A DNA stretch of 64,000 nucleotides from the NCBI GenBank assembly GCA_963526735.1, contig CAURNU010000005.1:1-64000 (forward strand). Direction: 5' to 3'. Both the position numbers and the translations under genes were made by a program. Of this stretch, positions 25,578 through 35,039 are shown piece by piece. Each line of letters begins with the position of its first letter. Within the stretch, counting starts at the first letter, position 1. Under the pieces are notes generated by a model, which saw nothing but the letters and a program-made list of their open reading frames with translations, ran no database searches and had not been told where the DNA came from. This DNA is from CAMUQR01 sp963526735. GTDB lineage: Bacteria; Patescibacteriota; Saccharimonadia; Saccharimonadales; Saccharimonadaceae.

Positions 25578-28124
25578 AAAATTGAGAGTTTTGATCATTA
25601 AAGGGGTGAAGCGAATAAACAAACCATGAGTGAGTCGGTGAAGCCGAATTAAATTACCAGCAATTTCTCGGTAATTATAAAATTCTGGAAATTGTTTGAA
25701 GCTTTTTTCGAATGACAGGAATGGTTTATTAGAGGTAAATAATTCAGTTGCAACATAATATTGTCCTTTGCACATTGGTTCGATAATGTGCTTGAGGATA
25801 TAGTGTTTTTTGTGATCTGATAAGGAATCTTGTGACTTACGAAACTCTTCAAGTAGGCGGAGGCAGACTTTTTCATGATGAAGGTAATTTTTCTTGCGTG
25901 ATTCAATAGACATTGATTGACCACTGCGACCGAGATAATAGTTATAGATTTCTAGCGGATAATAGGTGATTGTTTGAGACTGAGAGTATGTCAAGAAATT
26001 ATATTCCATATCAACATAAAAACAATGTTCATCAATCATGAAATTTGCTTGTTTTAATAGTTGAGTTTTGCAGGTGGTTGTTGATAATAACGGACCCCAT
26101 TGCTTAAAACCATAACCGCTATAAATTAAATCATCAAGGTAAAGTTTTTGATAATGTAATAAGTTGTCATAGTGTTTACTGTTGCGTTTAATGGCATCAA
26201 TTGCAAAATCTTCGACTAAATCAGTCAAGACAATATCAGCATCTTCATTTTGAAGTTTTTGCAAGAAAGTGACAAAATTATCAGTAATATAATAATCATC
26301 ACCGTCCATTAATCTGAAATATCGACCAGTAGCGTGTTTGATACCATGATTGATAGTTGATCCATGACCGCCATTTTCTTTATCGATAACTTTGACAGAG
26401 GGCGATATTTTTTTCAATTCATTAGCAATTTTGATTGAGTTGTCTTTTGATCCGTCATTAACAATGATAACTTCAACCAAATCATTATAATCGTGATTAA
26501 TGAGGGACAGAACGCTATTGTATAGGAATTTCTCACAATTGTAAGTTGGAATCACAACAGTTAAAAGAGGCTGTTTTGCTAATGGTTTTTGTGGATGAAG
26601 ATAATATTTTGGCGCTGTGCTATTTTTTAACATCTTAATTTCTTTATTGATAGTGTATTTCGATGAAGCACTTTTCATAATTGACTCATGTACTTTTTTT
26701 GAATCGCTCATGAATTTCTTTGGTTGATGGTAATATTCCTCAATTAAATCGGCCATATGAATATAATCTTCTGGAGAGCTAAAATTACCAATCTCTTCAT
26801 TAATAAAATCGCTAAGTCCAGTACCATAAGATGTTAAGGGAATAGTGCCGGAAAGGGCGCATTCCAATGTAGCAACTGCTTGCGAATCATAACGCGTAGC
26901 AAATAGTGCTAAACCATGTTCATGGAACATGTGAGACATCTCATCTGAACTCAAGAAAGTTTTGTAGATTTTGACGTTAGGGAAATTTTTAATAGGAGCT
27001 AATAATTTGTCGTGTAAGAGACCATCGCCATAAATTGAAAATTCTAAATCCTTAAAAATCTCACGACGTGATAACTCTAAAATGGTACGAACATTAGTGT
27101 CGATTGAATAAGAGTTAAGATCATGAAAACTACGAATCATACAGATTTTTTTGCGATGTTCTGCGATACGATCTTTAGGGAAAAACACGGATTCATCAAT
27201 TAAACACGGTATAATCTCGTAATTATTGATTTTTTCGCCCAGTAGTTCCTCGCAATGTTTACGGCCCCAATCGCAGACAAAAACAAATTTCACATTTGCA
27301 TAAGTGTTGTAGCGTTTGAGAATTTGGTCCTTGGTGCGGTTGAGGGCAATTTGCTCGTTGCTTAGTTCTGCCTGAGGCTGGAAATATTGACATCCATAAA
27401 TCGGCGCATCCCAATATAAAGTATCAGCTCCGTGCGAGTAAATAAAAATATTAGTCTTGCTGGTGTCAGTGGCATCTAGAATTTGAGCGTATTTTTCATT
27501 GAAGAAATGAATTAAAATCTGTTGATAATGGTGATCCTGAAGAATAGTTCGCAGGCGTGCATAAGAAACTGACTGGACAGTCACTCCATCGTATTCGTAA
27601 GTAGTGATTGTGTCGTGCGTATCATTGACAACTAGTAGGCTAGCATCTAGTTTTCTCTCAGTATAGGCTTTAAAGCGTCCGTGTAAAAATGCACACCGGT
27701 AGCGATTTGAATATGCTGGATATGATGGAGTAATCATGAGCCGACTAGCATTGATTTTCAAAGTCTTATCAATTTGAAAGTTGCTAGTAGGAAAGCTTCT
27801 GACTGTTAGCTGATGGAGATTGGCGGTGGTGTTTGCTGGAACGACAATATCTACAAAAAAACTACCTGGCCTTAAATCAAAGAAAAGTGATCGAGAGTTG
27901 ATTTCGGTGGAGCGAATTTCTTTGAGACGTTTACTCAGAAGCCGGATTTGAATGGTATGATTATCAGATTTTGATTGAAGCTGAAGATAGTGATCGTTTT
28001 TAAGCTTCACTGGTGATAAGATAATAAAATGCTTGGTTTTTGGTGATTTATTCTCAAGTTTAATAGATTGCTTTTTCTGAAAATTATAGTAAATAAAAGT
28101 TATATTTTTCCCTTTGATATTCAT
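25563..28124 (-). CDS. Bifunctional glycosyltransferase, GT4-like plus GT2
   Basis: About 853 residues from the ATG at 28124 (a GTG at 28148 adds eight codons). Residues 1-130 look like a beta-rich accessory domain. The middle (about 200-480) resembles a GT-B/GT4 donor domain: KFVFVCDWG, CMIRSFHDLNSYS, LEFSIYGDGLL, LALFATRYDSQAVATLECALSG. The C-terminal third is a GT2 (GT-A) domain with VVIPTYNCEKFLYNSV, VIIVNDGSKDNS and MDGDDYY (DXD-type metal site). Two transferases in one chain suggest consecutive or alternating sugar addition to the surface polymer. No membrane segment. Convergent with the lysozyme-like gene and divergent from 28193. Confidence 0.8.
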   Translation of the reverse strand: MNIKGKNITFIYYNFQKKQSIKLENKSPKTKHFIILSPVKLKNDHYLQLQSKSDNHTIQIRLLSKRLKEIRSTEINSRSLFFDLRPGSFFVDIVVPANTTANLHQLTVRSFPTSNFQIDKTLKINASRLMITPSYPAYSNRYRCAFLHGRFKAYTERKLDASLLVVNDTHDTITTYEYDGVTVQSVSYARLRTILQDHHYQQILIHFFNEKYAQILDATDTSKTNIFIYSHGADTLYWDAPIYGCQYFQPQAELSNEQIALNRTKDQILKRYNTYANVKFVFVCDWGRKHCEELLGEKINNYEIIPCLIDESVFFPKDRIAEHRKKICMIRSFHDLNSYSIDTNVRTILELSRREIFKDLEFSIYGDGLLHDKLLAPIKNFPNVKIYKTFLSSDEMSHMFHEHGLALFATRYDSQAVATLECALSGTIPLTSYGTGLSDFINEEIGNFSSPEDYIHMADLIEEYYHQPKKFMSDSKKVHESIMKSASSKYTINKEIKMLKNSTAPKYYLHPQKPLAKQPLLTVVIPTYNCEKFLYNSVLSLINHDYNDLVEVIIVNDGSKDNSIKIANELKKISPSVKVIDKENGGHGSTINHGIKHATGRYFRLMDGDDYYITDNFVTFLQKLQNEDADIVLTDLVEDFAIDAIKRNSKHYDNLLHYQKLYLDDLIYSGYGFKQWGPLLSTTTCKTQLLKQANFMIDEHCFYVDMEYNFLTYSQSQTITYYPLEIYNYYLGRSGQSMSIESRKKNYLHHEKVCLRLLEEFRKSQDSLSDHKKHYILKHIIEPMCKGQYYVATELFTSNKPFLSFEKSFKQFPEFYNYREIAGNLIRLHRLTHGLFIRFTPLMIKTLNFIKRK

Positions 28125-28192
28125 TTCACGATCTCTTTTTATAAGCACTGTGTAAGTTGCTTTTTTGACTAAGTTTTATATAATTATACAGT

Positions 28193-29995
28193 ATGGGTAG
28201 CTTAAAGTCCATTTTGAAACCGCGAGTAATTTTCGCAGTATTAGCCTCTGTTGGTGTTTTTTGGTATCTTTGTGAATTATTGGCGATGCGTCATTATGCG
28301 AACCCGATGGAATTGAGCGGAACTTTCGCTTTTTTGCTATTTTTTGCGTTTTATTATTTTTATGAAAAAGTGGATCTAAGCACTAGAAGAATAAAGTTAT
28401 TTACTCTTGTTAGTGCTGGTATTTTGAGCTTAACTTACGTAATCGGTGCTCAACTTGATATTACACATTCTATTCATTGGCATATCGATACAATCTTAAA
28501 AATTATCATGCTGAGTTGGGCGTTTGTGCCAGCGACGAATTATATTTTGACAGCATCTTTTACGGGAAAACCAAAGCGTCACTTTAGTCTTAAAAAAACA
28601 ATCATATTAATTGCACTTATTCAATTTATTTTTTTCCTGATTTCATTTCCTGGGGTATATGGTTATGATGCTGGTTATCAGTTATTGCAATTTTCTGATC
28701 CAAATATTCCCATCACTCAAACTTATTCGATAGTCCATTCAGCTTGGCTGTATTTAACAATTGTGAAAATTGGCGTTGGTGTGTTTGGTAGTGCGGAAAT
28801 TGGACTGGCGATATATGCATTTTCACAAAGTGCATTGGCAATTTTAATCATTTATATCGCTTTGAAAATAGCTAGCAAATATCTACCAGTAGCAATTATC
28901 AAGATGATGGCCTTGTGTGCGGTGTTGCCATTTTCACTAATTATGTATATTTCAACCTCGCAAGATACGATTTTTGGGCTGTTTGCGTTTTTAATTGTAT
29001 TAATTTTAACCTTAGCCTCGATTCATCAGGAAATTTTACGGCAAAAAGAAACACAGATGATTCTAGGCGCGTCAGCATTGATGATGTGTTTATTGAGAAA
29101 TAATGGTATATATATTCTTGCCTTTTTATTATTATTTGTATTAATCTTTAAATATCTTCGTAATAAAAATAAAAAAATAGTTTTGCCGATTGCATGTGCC
29201 ATTATGATTTACGTGTTCTTCCAAATTTTCTTAGCTGTCTATGGCATTATAGACTTTGAAGCTGGACGTAATAAGATGAGCGTTCCATCCCAACAGCTAA
29301 CGCGTTGCGTGGTATCGAATGCTGATCAATTATCAGAGGATTTAATTAACCGATATCATTATTATTATCCGAGGATTAATTTAAATATCTATAAATTAAA
29401 CCAACAAATTGCTGATTATCAAAAAAATCATTTTGACTCTGTTAATTTTAACAAAAATAAGCTAGCATTTTTTAAATATTATACGAAGATGTTTTTAAAA
29501 TGTCCGAAGAGTTATGCAGAGGCATTTTTATTTAACACTATTGGCTATTGGTATTTAGATAAAAATTATCCTGATCCGCAAATGTATCATCCGGTGATTG
29601 AGTATGAATATAGGAACCTCAAACAGCTAGGTGCCAATGATAAATATTATGATATTAAACGGCAATCTATTTTGCCTGATGTTGAGCGCGATATATCACA
29701 GAATATTCAAAAGGCTTTATGGAAAAATACTCCATTTATAAATATATTTTTCCGAATTTCAATTCCGTTTACATTATTTTGGATTGCTTGGATTAAGATT
29801 TTGTATCGAAAAAAATACTATTTTTTCCTGCCGATGATATTTTTAACTGGTTACTATGGGACATATTTCTTAGCGATGGTAGCGCTGTTTAGATATCAGT
29901 TCGCTGTTTGGCTGTCAGTTCCGTTGCTGTTATTTATAATTTTTTATGATAGAGAAAAAAGAAAGGTTTTTCAAGATGAATATATTAGTTGGTAA
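28193..29995 (+). CDS. Polytopic membrane protein, GT-C/DUF6020-like
   Basis: 600 residues with about 12 hydrophobic segments. A characteristic early loop FPGVYGYDAGYQ (about residue 155) fits the D-containing first external loop of GT-C-type membrane glycosyltransferases and DUF6020 proteins. An extracellular region (about 385-520) rich in Tyr, Asn and Lys interrupts the helices. Such enzymes use polyprenyl-linked sugars to glycosylate targets outside the membrane; the GT2 and GtrA-like genes downstream could make and flip that donor. TATACA ends 2 bases before the ATG, so the transcript should be nearly leaderless. Its 3' end overlaps the next gene by 20 bases. The family call is tentative. 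Confidence 0.6.
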   Translation: MGSLKSILKPRVIFAVLASVGVFWYLCELLAMRHYANPMELSGTFAFLLFFAFYYFYEKVDLSTRRIKLFTLVSAGILSLTYVIGAQLDITHSIHWHIDTILKIIMLSWAFVPATNYILTASFTGKPKRHFSLKKTIILIALIQFIFFLISFPGVYGYDAGYQLLQFSDPNIPITQTYSIVHSAWLYLTIVKIGVGVFGSAEIGLAIYAFSQSALAILIIYIALKIASKYLPVAIIKMMALCAVLPFSLIMYISTSQDTIFGLFAFLIVLILTLASIHQEILRQKETQMILGASALMMCLLRNNGIYILAFLLLFVLIFKYLRNKNKKIVLPIACAIMIYVFFQIFLAVYGIIDFEAGRNKMSVPSQQLTRCVVSNADQLSEDLINRYHYYYPRINLNIYKLNQQIADYQKNHFDSVNFNKNKLAFFKYYTKMFLKCPKSYAEAFLFNTIGYWYLDKNYPDPQMYHPVIEYEYRNLKQLGANDKYYDIKRQSILPDVERDISQNIQKALWKNTPFINIFFRISIPFTLFWIAWIKILYRKKYYFFLPMIFLTGYYGTYFLAMVALFRYQFAVWLSVPLLLFIIFYDREKRKVFQDEYISW

Positions 29996-31655
29996 TACTG
30001 GTTTTGTTGGTTCAAATATCTTTCGCAATGGCCAATTCGATGCGGGTTTTGATCACACTAACATTGAGCAGGCTTATGGTTTAAATCCAGATTTACTAAT
30101 TTATGCTGGTGTGCCGGCGGTAAAATATTTAGCCAATCAAGATCGTGAGGCTGATTTTGCTTTAATTCAGCAGGCATTTGACAATATCCAAAAAATTAAT
30201 CCCAAGCAATTAGTGCTGATTTCAAGTATCGATGTTTATAAAGACTCATTCCAAAAAGACGAAGATGCTGTTATGGATAAGGACGGTATGGAGGCCTATG
30301 GCTTGAATCGTCTGTTACTTGAGGAAATGGTGCGTGAACATTACGAAAATGCGCTAATTGTGCGGTTACCGGCTTTATTCGGTGCGAACATTAAGAAGAA
30401 CTTTATTTATGACTTATTAAATCCAGCGCCATCAATGCTTAATGAAGCTAAGTTTAATGAATTAAGTGTCAAGATTGATTTTTTGAGCGAATGCTATCAG
30501 AAACAGCTAAACGGTTTTTACCAGTTACAAAAAATTAAGGCTAGTCTGAAAGAGCGCTTAATTCAAGAGCTATCAAACAATAATTTCTCATCTTTGAACT
30601 TCACTGATAGCCGAGCGTCTTATCAATTTTATAATTTGGATTATTTATTTAATCACATTACTCTAGCTCTCGATAATCAGATTAAAGTACTAAACATTGC
30701 AACTGAGCCGATTACAGCGGCTGAGGTGTATGAATACTTGTATGGTAAGCAATTCGTCAACCATATTACGGATCATCCAGCTAATTATAATTTTAAAACC
30801 AAACATTCAGCAGTGTTTGGCTCGGATGACGGATATATTTTAAAACGCGATCAGATTCTGTCAGATATTAAATATTTCGTTCATCCATTGAAACTAGCTA
30901 TTTCTAATATTGGCTTTAGTGAAACTTTTGATTATCGCGAATTAGAACAATATAATGGTTTAGAAATTGCTCCATCAAAAATTGCCGTTGATCCATACGC
31001 TCATCAGGATAATATCGCCGAATATGCTGAGAAAATGATGAATGAGTTTGATCTACCAATTGTGTCAATGCAATCAATTTGGTATCAGGTCAGTGAAGGG
31101 ATTTTTACCGGTGGTTATGACAAATTAGTCGCTCTAACCAAGCAGGCTATTGATTTAGCTGACAAAATTAACTGTCGTAATATTGTGTTTGGTTCGCCAA
31201 AAAACCGCAATATGCCTAATCCAGCTGGTGATATCGAACTTGCGAAGCAATTTTTCCGAGAAATTGCAGAATATGCCGAGACGAAACAAGTGGTGATTGC
31301 GCTTGAGCCGAATCCAACAATTTATCAAACAAATTTCATCAACACTACGCAAGAAGCTTTTGACTTTGTGAAGGAACTAAATCTACCCGCCTTGAAAGTT
31401 AATGTTGATCTTGGAACTGTGATTTACAATCAAGAAGATTTATCGGTCATTAAAGACAATATTAAGTTTGTAAATCATATTCATATCAGTGAGCCAAATC
31501 TCGAAAAAATCGAGAAGCGTCAACTTCACAAGGATTTGAAGAAATTGTTGGTTGATAGTGGTTATGATCGTTACGTGTCAATTGAAATGAAAGAACAATC
31601 AAACGATGATGTGATTAAAACCTTGCGCTATGTCAGGGAGATTTTCGCGGTATGA
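29976..31655 (+). CDS. Fusion of NAD-dependent epimerase-like and sugar isomerase-like domains
   Basis: 559 residues from the ATG at 29976 (AAAGAAAGG upstream; the ATG at 29946 lies deeper in the previous gene). The first ~285 residues are a short-chain dehydrogenase/epimerase-like Rossmann domain: MNILVGNTGFVGSN, LVLISSIDVY and EAYGLNRLLLEEM (Y-x3-N rather than the usual Y-x3-K). The C-terminal ~260 residues are an AP-endonuclease/xylose-isomerase-type TIM barrel: YNGLEIAPSKI, RNIVFGSPKNRNM, VIALEPNP, LKVNVDLGT, HIHISEPN. Together these suggest a two-step rearrangement of a nucleotide sugar or polyol. The GT2 gene overlaps its end (ATGA). I know of no standard enzyme with this fusion. Confidence 0.7.
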   Translation: MNILVGNTGFVGSNIFRNGQFDAGFDHTNIEQAYGLNPDLLIYAGVPAVKYLANQDREADFALIQQAFDNIQKINPKQLVLISSIDVYKDSFQKDEDAVMDKDGMEAYGLNRLLLEEMVREHYENALIVRLPALFGANIKKNFIYDLLNPAPSMLNEAKFNELSVKIDFLSECYQKQLNGFYQLQKIKASLKERLIQELSNNNFSSLNFTDSRASYQFYNLDYLFNHITLALDNQIKVLNIATEPITAAEVYEYLYGKQFVNHITDHPANYNFKTKHSAVFGSDDGYILKRDQILSDIKYFVHPLKLAISNIGFSETFDYRELEQYNGLEIAPSKIAVDPYAHQDNIAEYAEKMMNEFDLPIVSMQSIWYQVSEGIFTGGYDKLVALTKQAIDLADKINCRNIVFGSPKNRNMPNPAGDIELAKQFFREIAEYAETKQVVIALEPNPTIYQTNFINTTQEAFDFVKELNLPALKVNVDLGTVIYNQEDLSVIKDNIKFVNHIHISEPNLEKIEKRQLHKDLKKLLVDSGYDRYVSIEMKEQSNDDVIKTLRYVREIFAV

Positions 31656-32452
31656 CCAAGTTAATTCGAGCGCCAGGAGTTCCGGATTTTACACAAACCG
31701 AATATCATCCCAAACGAACAAAATATTGCGTATGTATTCCAATTATTAACGAAGGTGAGCGGATTATTGCTGAGCTGAAGCGAGCCCAGGCTCACGACAT
31801 CGATAAAATTGCTGATATTATCATCTTAGATGGTGGTTCAACTGACGGCTCAACCGATAAGATGAAAGAATTGGGAGTTAATACTCTGCTGGTGAAAAAG
31901 GGTGCTGGTAAGCAAGGGGCGCAATTTCGAATGGGATTTTATTTTTGCAAAGAGCGTGGCTACGACGGAATTATCACAATTGATGGCAATAACAAAGATA
32001 GTATTGAAGATATTCCAAAGTTTATCGAAAAGTTGGAGAATGGTTACGACTTAATTCAAGGGTCACGGTTTATTAAAGGTGGCAAGGGTGTTAATACTCC
32101 GTTAATACGGTTAATCTCCTTGCGACTATTACATGCGCCGATTATTTCATTAACAGCTGGGCAGTGGTTTACTGATACAACCAACGCTTTTCGCGGTTAC
32201 TCAATGCGCTATTTATTAAATGAGCGAGTCGATATTTTTCGGGAGGTGTTTGATACGTACGAATTGCTGGCATATTTATCAGTACGAGCAACACAATTAG
32301 GTTATAAAGCTTGTGAAGTGCCGGTGACGCGGACTTATCCTAAAAAAGGCAAAACGCCGACTAAGATTAGTTTCTTTAAGGGTAATTTTAACTTATTAAA
32401 GATTTTGTTTGCGAATCTATTTGGGGCGTATCGTCCGAAGGCCAAGAAATGA
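31652..32452 (+). CDS. GT2 glycosyltransferase, polyprenol-phosphate sugar synthase-like
   Basis: 266 residues of GT-A fold: VCIPIINEGERI, DIIILDGGSTDGSTD, and a DGNNKD motif in the place of DXD, then LIQGSRFIKGG. This resembles dolichol/undecaprenyl-phosphate mannose or glucose synthases, but without the C-terminal membrane helices of the long forms. The next gene encodes a GtrA-like membrane protein, the usual partner that flips the lipid-linked sugar. The start overlaps the previous stop and its stop overlaps the next start. Confidence 0.8.
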   Translation: MTKLIRAPGVPDFTQTEYHPKRTKYCVCIPIINEGERIIAELKRAQAHDIDKIADIIILDGGSTDGSTDKMKELGVNTLLVKKGAGKQGAQFRMGFYFCKERGYDGIITIDGNNKDSIEDIPKFIEKLENGYDLIQGSRFIKGGKGVNTPLIRLISLRLLHAPIISLTAGQWFTDTTNAFRGYSMRYLLNERVDIFREVFDTYELLAYLSVRATQLGYKACEVPVTRTYPKKGKTPTKISFFKGNFNLLKILFANLFGAYRPKAKK

Positions 32453-32907
32453 TTAAAACACTAACTAAGCGGGCGCTGAATCGAGAAGTTGTTTTATATT
32501 TAATATTTGGAGTGATCGCGGTAGCGTTGAATATCGCCTTGTATTATGTATTTATTGAGATAATTAAACTGCCTGTTTGGTTAGGCAATATGCTAGATAC
32601 ATTAATCTGTATTCTATTTCAATATGTCACTAATCGTCTGTGGGTGTTTCAGAGTAAAAACAGTGGTAGGGATGCAGTACGTGAATTTTATTATTTTTTA
32701 ATGGCGCGAGGTGTGACGGCTGTACTTGATCAGGTAATTATTATGATTGGCGTTGGTTATTTCGTGACAACATTTGTTGCGCAGGATCAGCAATCAATGT
32801 ATGGATTAGGAATTAAAATTATGTCTAATGCAATCGTGATTATTCTTAATTATATTTTTTCAAAAAAAATCATATTTAAAACTAAGCACACTGAAATGGA
32901 GAACTGA
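32449..32907 (+). CDS. GtrA-like membrane protein
   Basis: 152 residues with four membrane helices and the GtrA pattern: LIFGVIAVALNIALYYVF, FQYVTNRLWVFQ in helix 2 and NYIFSKKIIF at the C-terminus. GtrA-family proteins are thought to flip polyprenyl-phosphate-linked glucose or other sugars across the membrane. Overlaps the GT2 gene by four bases and touches the following flavoprotein by one base, so it is part of the same operon. Confidence 0.85.
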   Translation: MIKTLTKRALNREVVLYLIFGVIAVALNIALYYVFIEIIKLPVWLGNMLDTLICILFQYVTNRLWVFQSKNSGRDAVREFYYFLMARGVTAVLDQVIIMIGVGYFVTTFVAQDQQSMYGLGIKIMSNAIVIILNYIFSKKIIFKTKHTEMEN

Positions 32908-34034
32908 TGAAATCTGAGAAATATGATCGAATTATTATTGGCTGTGGTATTTACGGTATGTATGCCGCTAAGCAATCTTTAAAGAAAAAGCCTAAGTCAA
33001 AGGTGTTAATTCTTGAAGCCGAAGCAGAGCCTTTCCAACGAGGGTCTTATGTTAATCAGGCTCGGTTGCATAATGGCTATCATTATCCACGATCTTATTC
33101 AACAGCATCAAAGTCGGCTAAGTATTTTGATCGCTTTTATCAAGATTTTAAAGAGGGAATTAATGATGGTTTTGAAAAAATCTATGCTGTGGCATCTGAT
33201 TATAGCTGGGCAAATGGTGAGCAATTCCAGCAATTTTGCGACAATCTTCAGGTGCAATGTGATGAAATTCCCAAGCAAAAATATTTTAATAAGAACACTA
33301 TCGATAAAGCTTTTTTGACAAAAGAATACTCCTTTGATGCAAAAAAGATTAGTGAAAAGTTGTATGCAGAGTTAAAAGAATTAGGTTGTTATTTTCAGTT
33401 TAAAGCCGACATTGTGGCAATTAAGCAGGTAGGCGATGTCTATGAATTTAGCTTGCATAATGGCCAAAAATACACCGCTCCGTTTGTGCTGAATGCAACT
33501 TATGCTGGAACAAACATTATTCATCAAATGCTCGGATTTGAGCCATTGCCAATTAAATACGAGTTTTGCGAAGTAATCTTGTGCAATGTATCGGACAATA
33601 TTAAAAACGTCGGATTGACGGTGATGGACGGGCCGTTCTTTTCGGTAATGCCATTTGGTTTGACTGGCTATCATTCAATCACGACCGTGTCGCGCACTCC
33701 GCATTTTACGAGTTATGATCCAATTCCACCGTATGATTGCTGTGGTGATAAGGAGCGACAAAAACATCCTGAGCATGCTCGTGGCTGTATCCATTGTGGT
33801 ATTTTTCCGAAAACAGCCTTTGATGAAATGGTGCAAACAGCTAAGAAGTATTTACGTGATGATATCGAAATTAAATATGTTAAATCTTTATATACTATTA
33901 AGCCAATTATGGTGGCGTCGGAAATTGATGATTCGCGTCCAACAATTATTAAACAGTATTCGAGCAAACCGGATTTTTATACAGTTTTTTCTGGTAAAAT
34001 TAACACCATGTATGATTTAGACGAAATATTATAA
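32907..34034 (+). CDS. FAD-dependent oxidoreductase (DAO family)
   Basis: 375 residues. N-terminal dinucleotide fold YDRIIIGCGIYGMYAA with an acidic strand end (LILEAEAEP), then a substrate region with NQARLHNGYHYPRS and a C-terminal GKINTMYDLDEI. Cys-rich segment near residue 275-295 (DCCGDKERQ and GCIHCG) could bind a metal or be structural. It lies within the glycan operon between GtrA and GT2-like genes, so a role in modifying a sugar or lipid-linked intermediate is likely; the reaction is unknown. Confidence 0.7.
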   Translation: MKSEKYDRIIIGCGIYGMYAAKQSLKKKPKSKVLILEAEAEPFQRGSYVNQARLHNGYHYPRSYSTASKSAKYFDRFYQDFKEGINDGFEKIYAVASDYSWANGEQFQQFCDNLQVQCDEIPKQKYFNKNTIDKAFLTKEYSFDAKKISEKLYAELKELGCYFQFKADIVAIKQVGDVYEFSLHNGQKYTAPFVLNATYAGTNIIHQMLGFEPLPIKYEFCEVILCNVSDNIKNVGLTVMDGPFFSVMPFGLTGYHSITTVSRTPHFTSYDPIPPYDCCGDKERQKHPEHARGCIHCGIFPKTAFDEMVQTAKKYLRDDIEIKYVKSLYTIKPIMVASEIDDSRPTIIKQYSSKPDFYTVFSGKINTMYDLDEIL

Positions 34035-34055
34035 GAGAAGCAGGAAGGAAATAAG

Positions 34056-34964
34056 ATGAAAAAAGCTCTAGAGCAGAATTACCTATCAGTAGTCGCCGTT
34101 TTAAATGATCATAAAGCTAGCTCAGCTAATAAGATCAAACAGATTCACGCTATTTTAAAGCGCAATTTTAAAAACTTTGAGATTGTAGTGGTCGATAATT
34201 TATCAGGCTCAAAACAACTTGCGAAATTGAGTGAGGATGGCATTCGTTATACGGTGATTAACTTGCCAATGAAACATGGTAATCAGCAGGCGCTAAACGC
34301 TGGAATGGCTCTGGCGATCGGTGATTATTTAGTAGAAATTGAGGATTTGGCATTTGATATTGATTATGAACAAATCATCGACATGTATCGTAAAAGCCAA
34401 ACTGGTTACGATTTTGTGTTCTTAACACCAAAAACTACTAAACTTAGCTCCAAAATATTTTATTCCGTCTTGAATCGTTATTTCCGCAATATTTTTGAAA
34501 CTGATATTAGCTCATCGGTGATGATTCTGTCATCAAAACGCGGTCAAAACAAAATTGCTGAAGTCGGTAAACGTGTGGTTAACAGAAGTGTTGCTTACGT
34601 TGTCTCTGGCTTAAAAAGCACTTCAATCGAAACAGATTTATCTTACAAAAACAGTCGTAGCTTTTCTGACAACTTAGTGCTGATGTTTGATACGCTGATT
34701 TATTACACTGATGCAATTACGATTCTGTCACAAAAAATTGCTTTCGGGTTTTTGTGGATATGTGCAATCGGTATGGTATATGGTTTAGTTCTAAAACTGG
34801 CTAATCATGCGATTGAAGGTTGGTCATCATTATTCTTGTTGATTAGCTTCGGCTTTTTCGGGGTATTCTTTATCTTAAGTATCGTAATTCGTTATTTACA
34901 TCACATCTTACGCAGTTCGCTTAACTCTAAAGATTATATTTTTAGCTCAGTAGATAAGAAATAA
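34056..34964 (+). CDS. GT2-like glycosyltransferase with two C-terminal TM helices
   Basis: 302 residues. A GT-A-like domain (about 8-215) with IVVVDNLSG and GNQQALNAGMALAIGDYLVEIED, in which the usual DXD is replaced by EIEDL. It is followed by two membrane helices (about 230-250 and 262-285), as in ArnC/DPM-type polyprenol-phosphate glycosyltransferases. The altered metal motif leaves catalytic activity open. It is the last gene of the operon, followed by a strong terminator. Confidence 0.7.
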   Translation: MKKALEQNYLSVVAVLNDHKASSANKIKQIHAILKRNFKNFEIVVVDNLSGSKQLAKLSEDGIRYTVINLPMKHGNQQALNAGMALAIGDYLVEIEDLAFDIDYEQIIDMYRKSQTGYDFVFLTPKTTKLSSKIFYSVLNRYFRNIFETDISSSVMILSSKRGQNKIAEVGKRVVNRSVAYVVSGLKSTSIETDLSYKNSRSFSDNLVLMFDTLIYYTDAITILSQKIAFGFLWICAIGMVYGLVLKLANHAIEGWSSLFLLISFGFFGVFFILSIVIRYLHHILRSSLNSKDYIFSSVDKK

Positions 34965-34974
34965 ATTAAACACT

Positions 34975-35014
34975 AAAAATCCCGATTTGCATGTGTAGAG
35001 CTCGGGATTTTTTT
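34975..35014. terminator. Bidirectional terminator
   Basis: AAAAATCCCGA pairs with TCGGGATTTTT around a 16-base loop, between the convergent glycan operon (+) and galE (-). The long T-run serves the plus strand and the A-run the minus strand. Confidence 0.85.
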
Positions 35015-35039
35015 ATTTGAAATAAGATTGAAATGGTGA

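Noticed and set aside
24978..25601. Two near-identical short frames in the repeat region
   Set aside because: They are alternative-frame shadows of the 354-bp repeats within the lysozyme-like gene.
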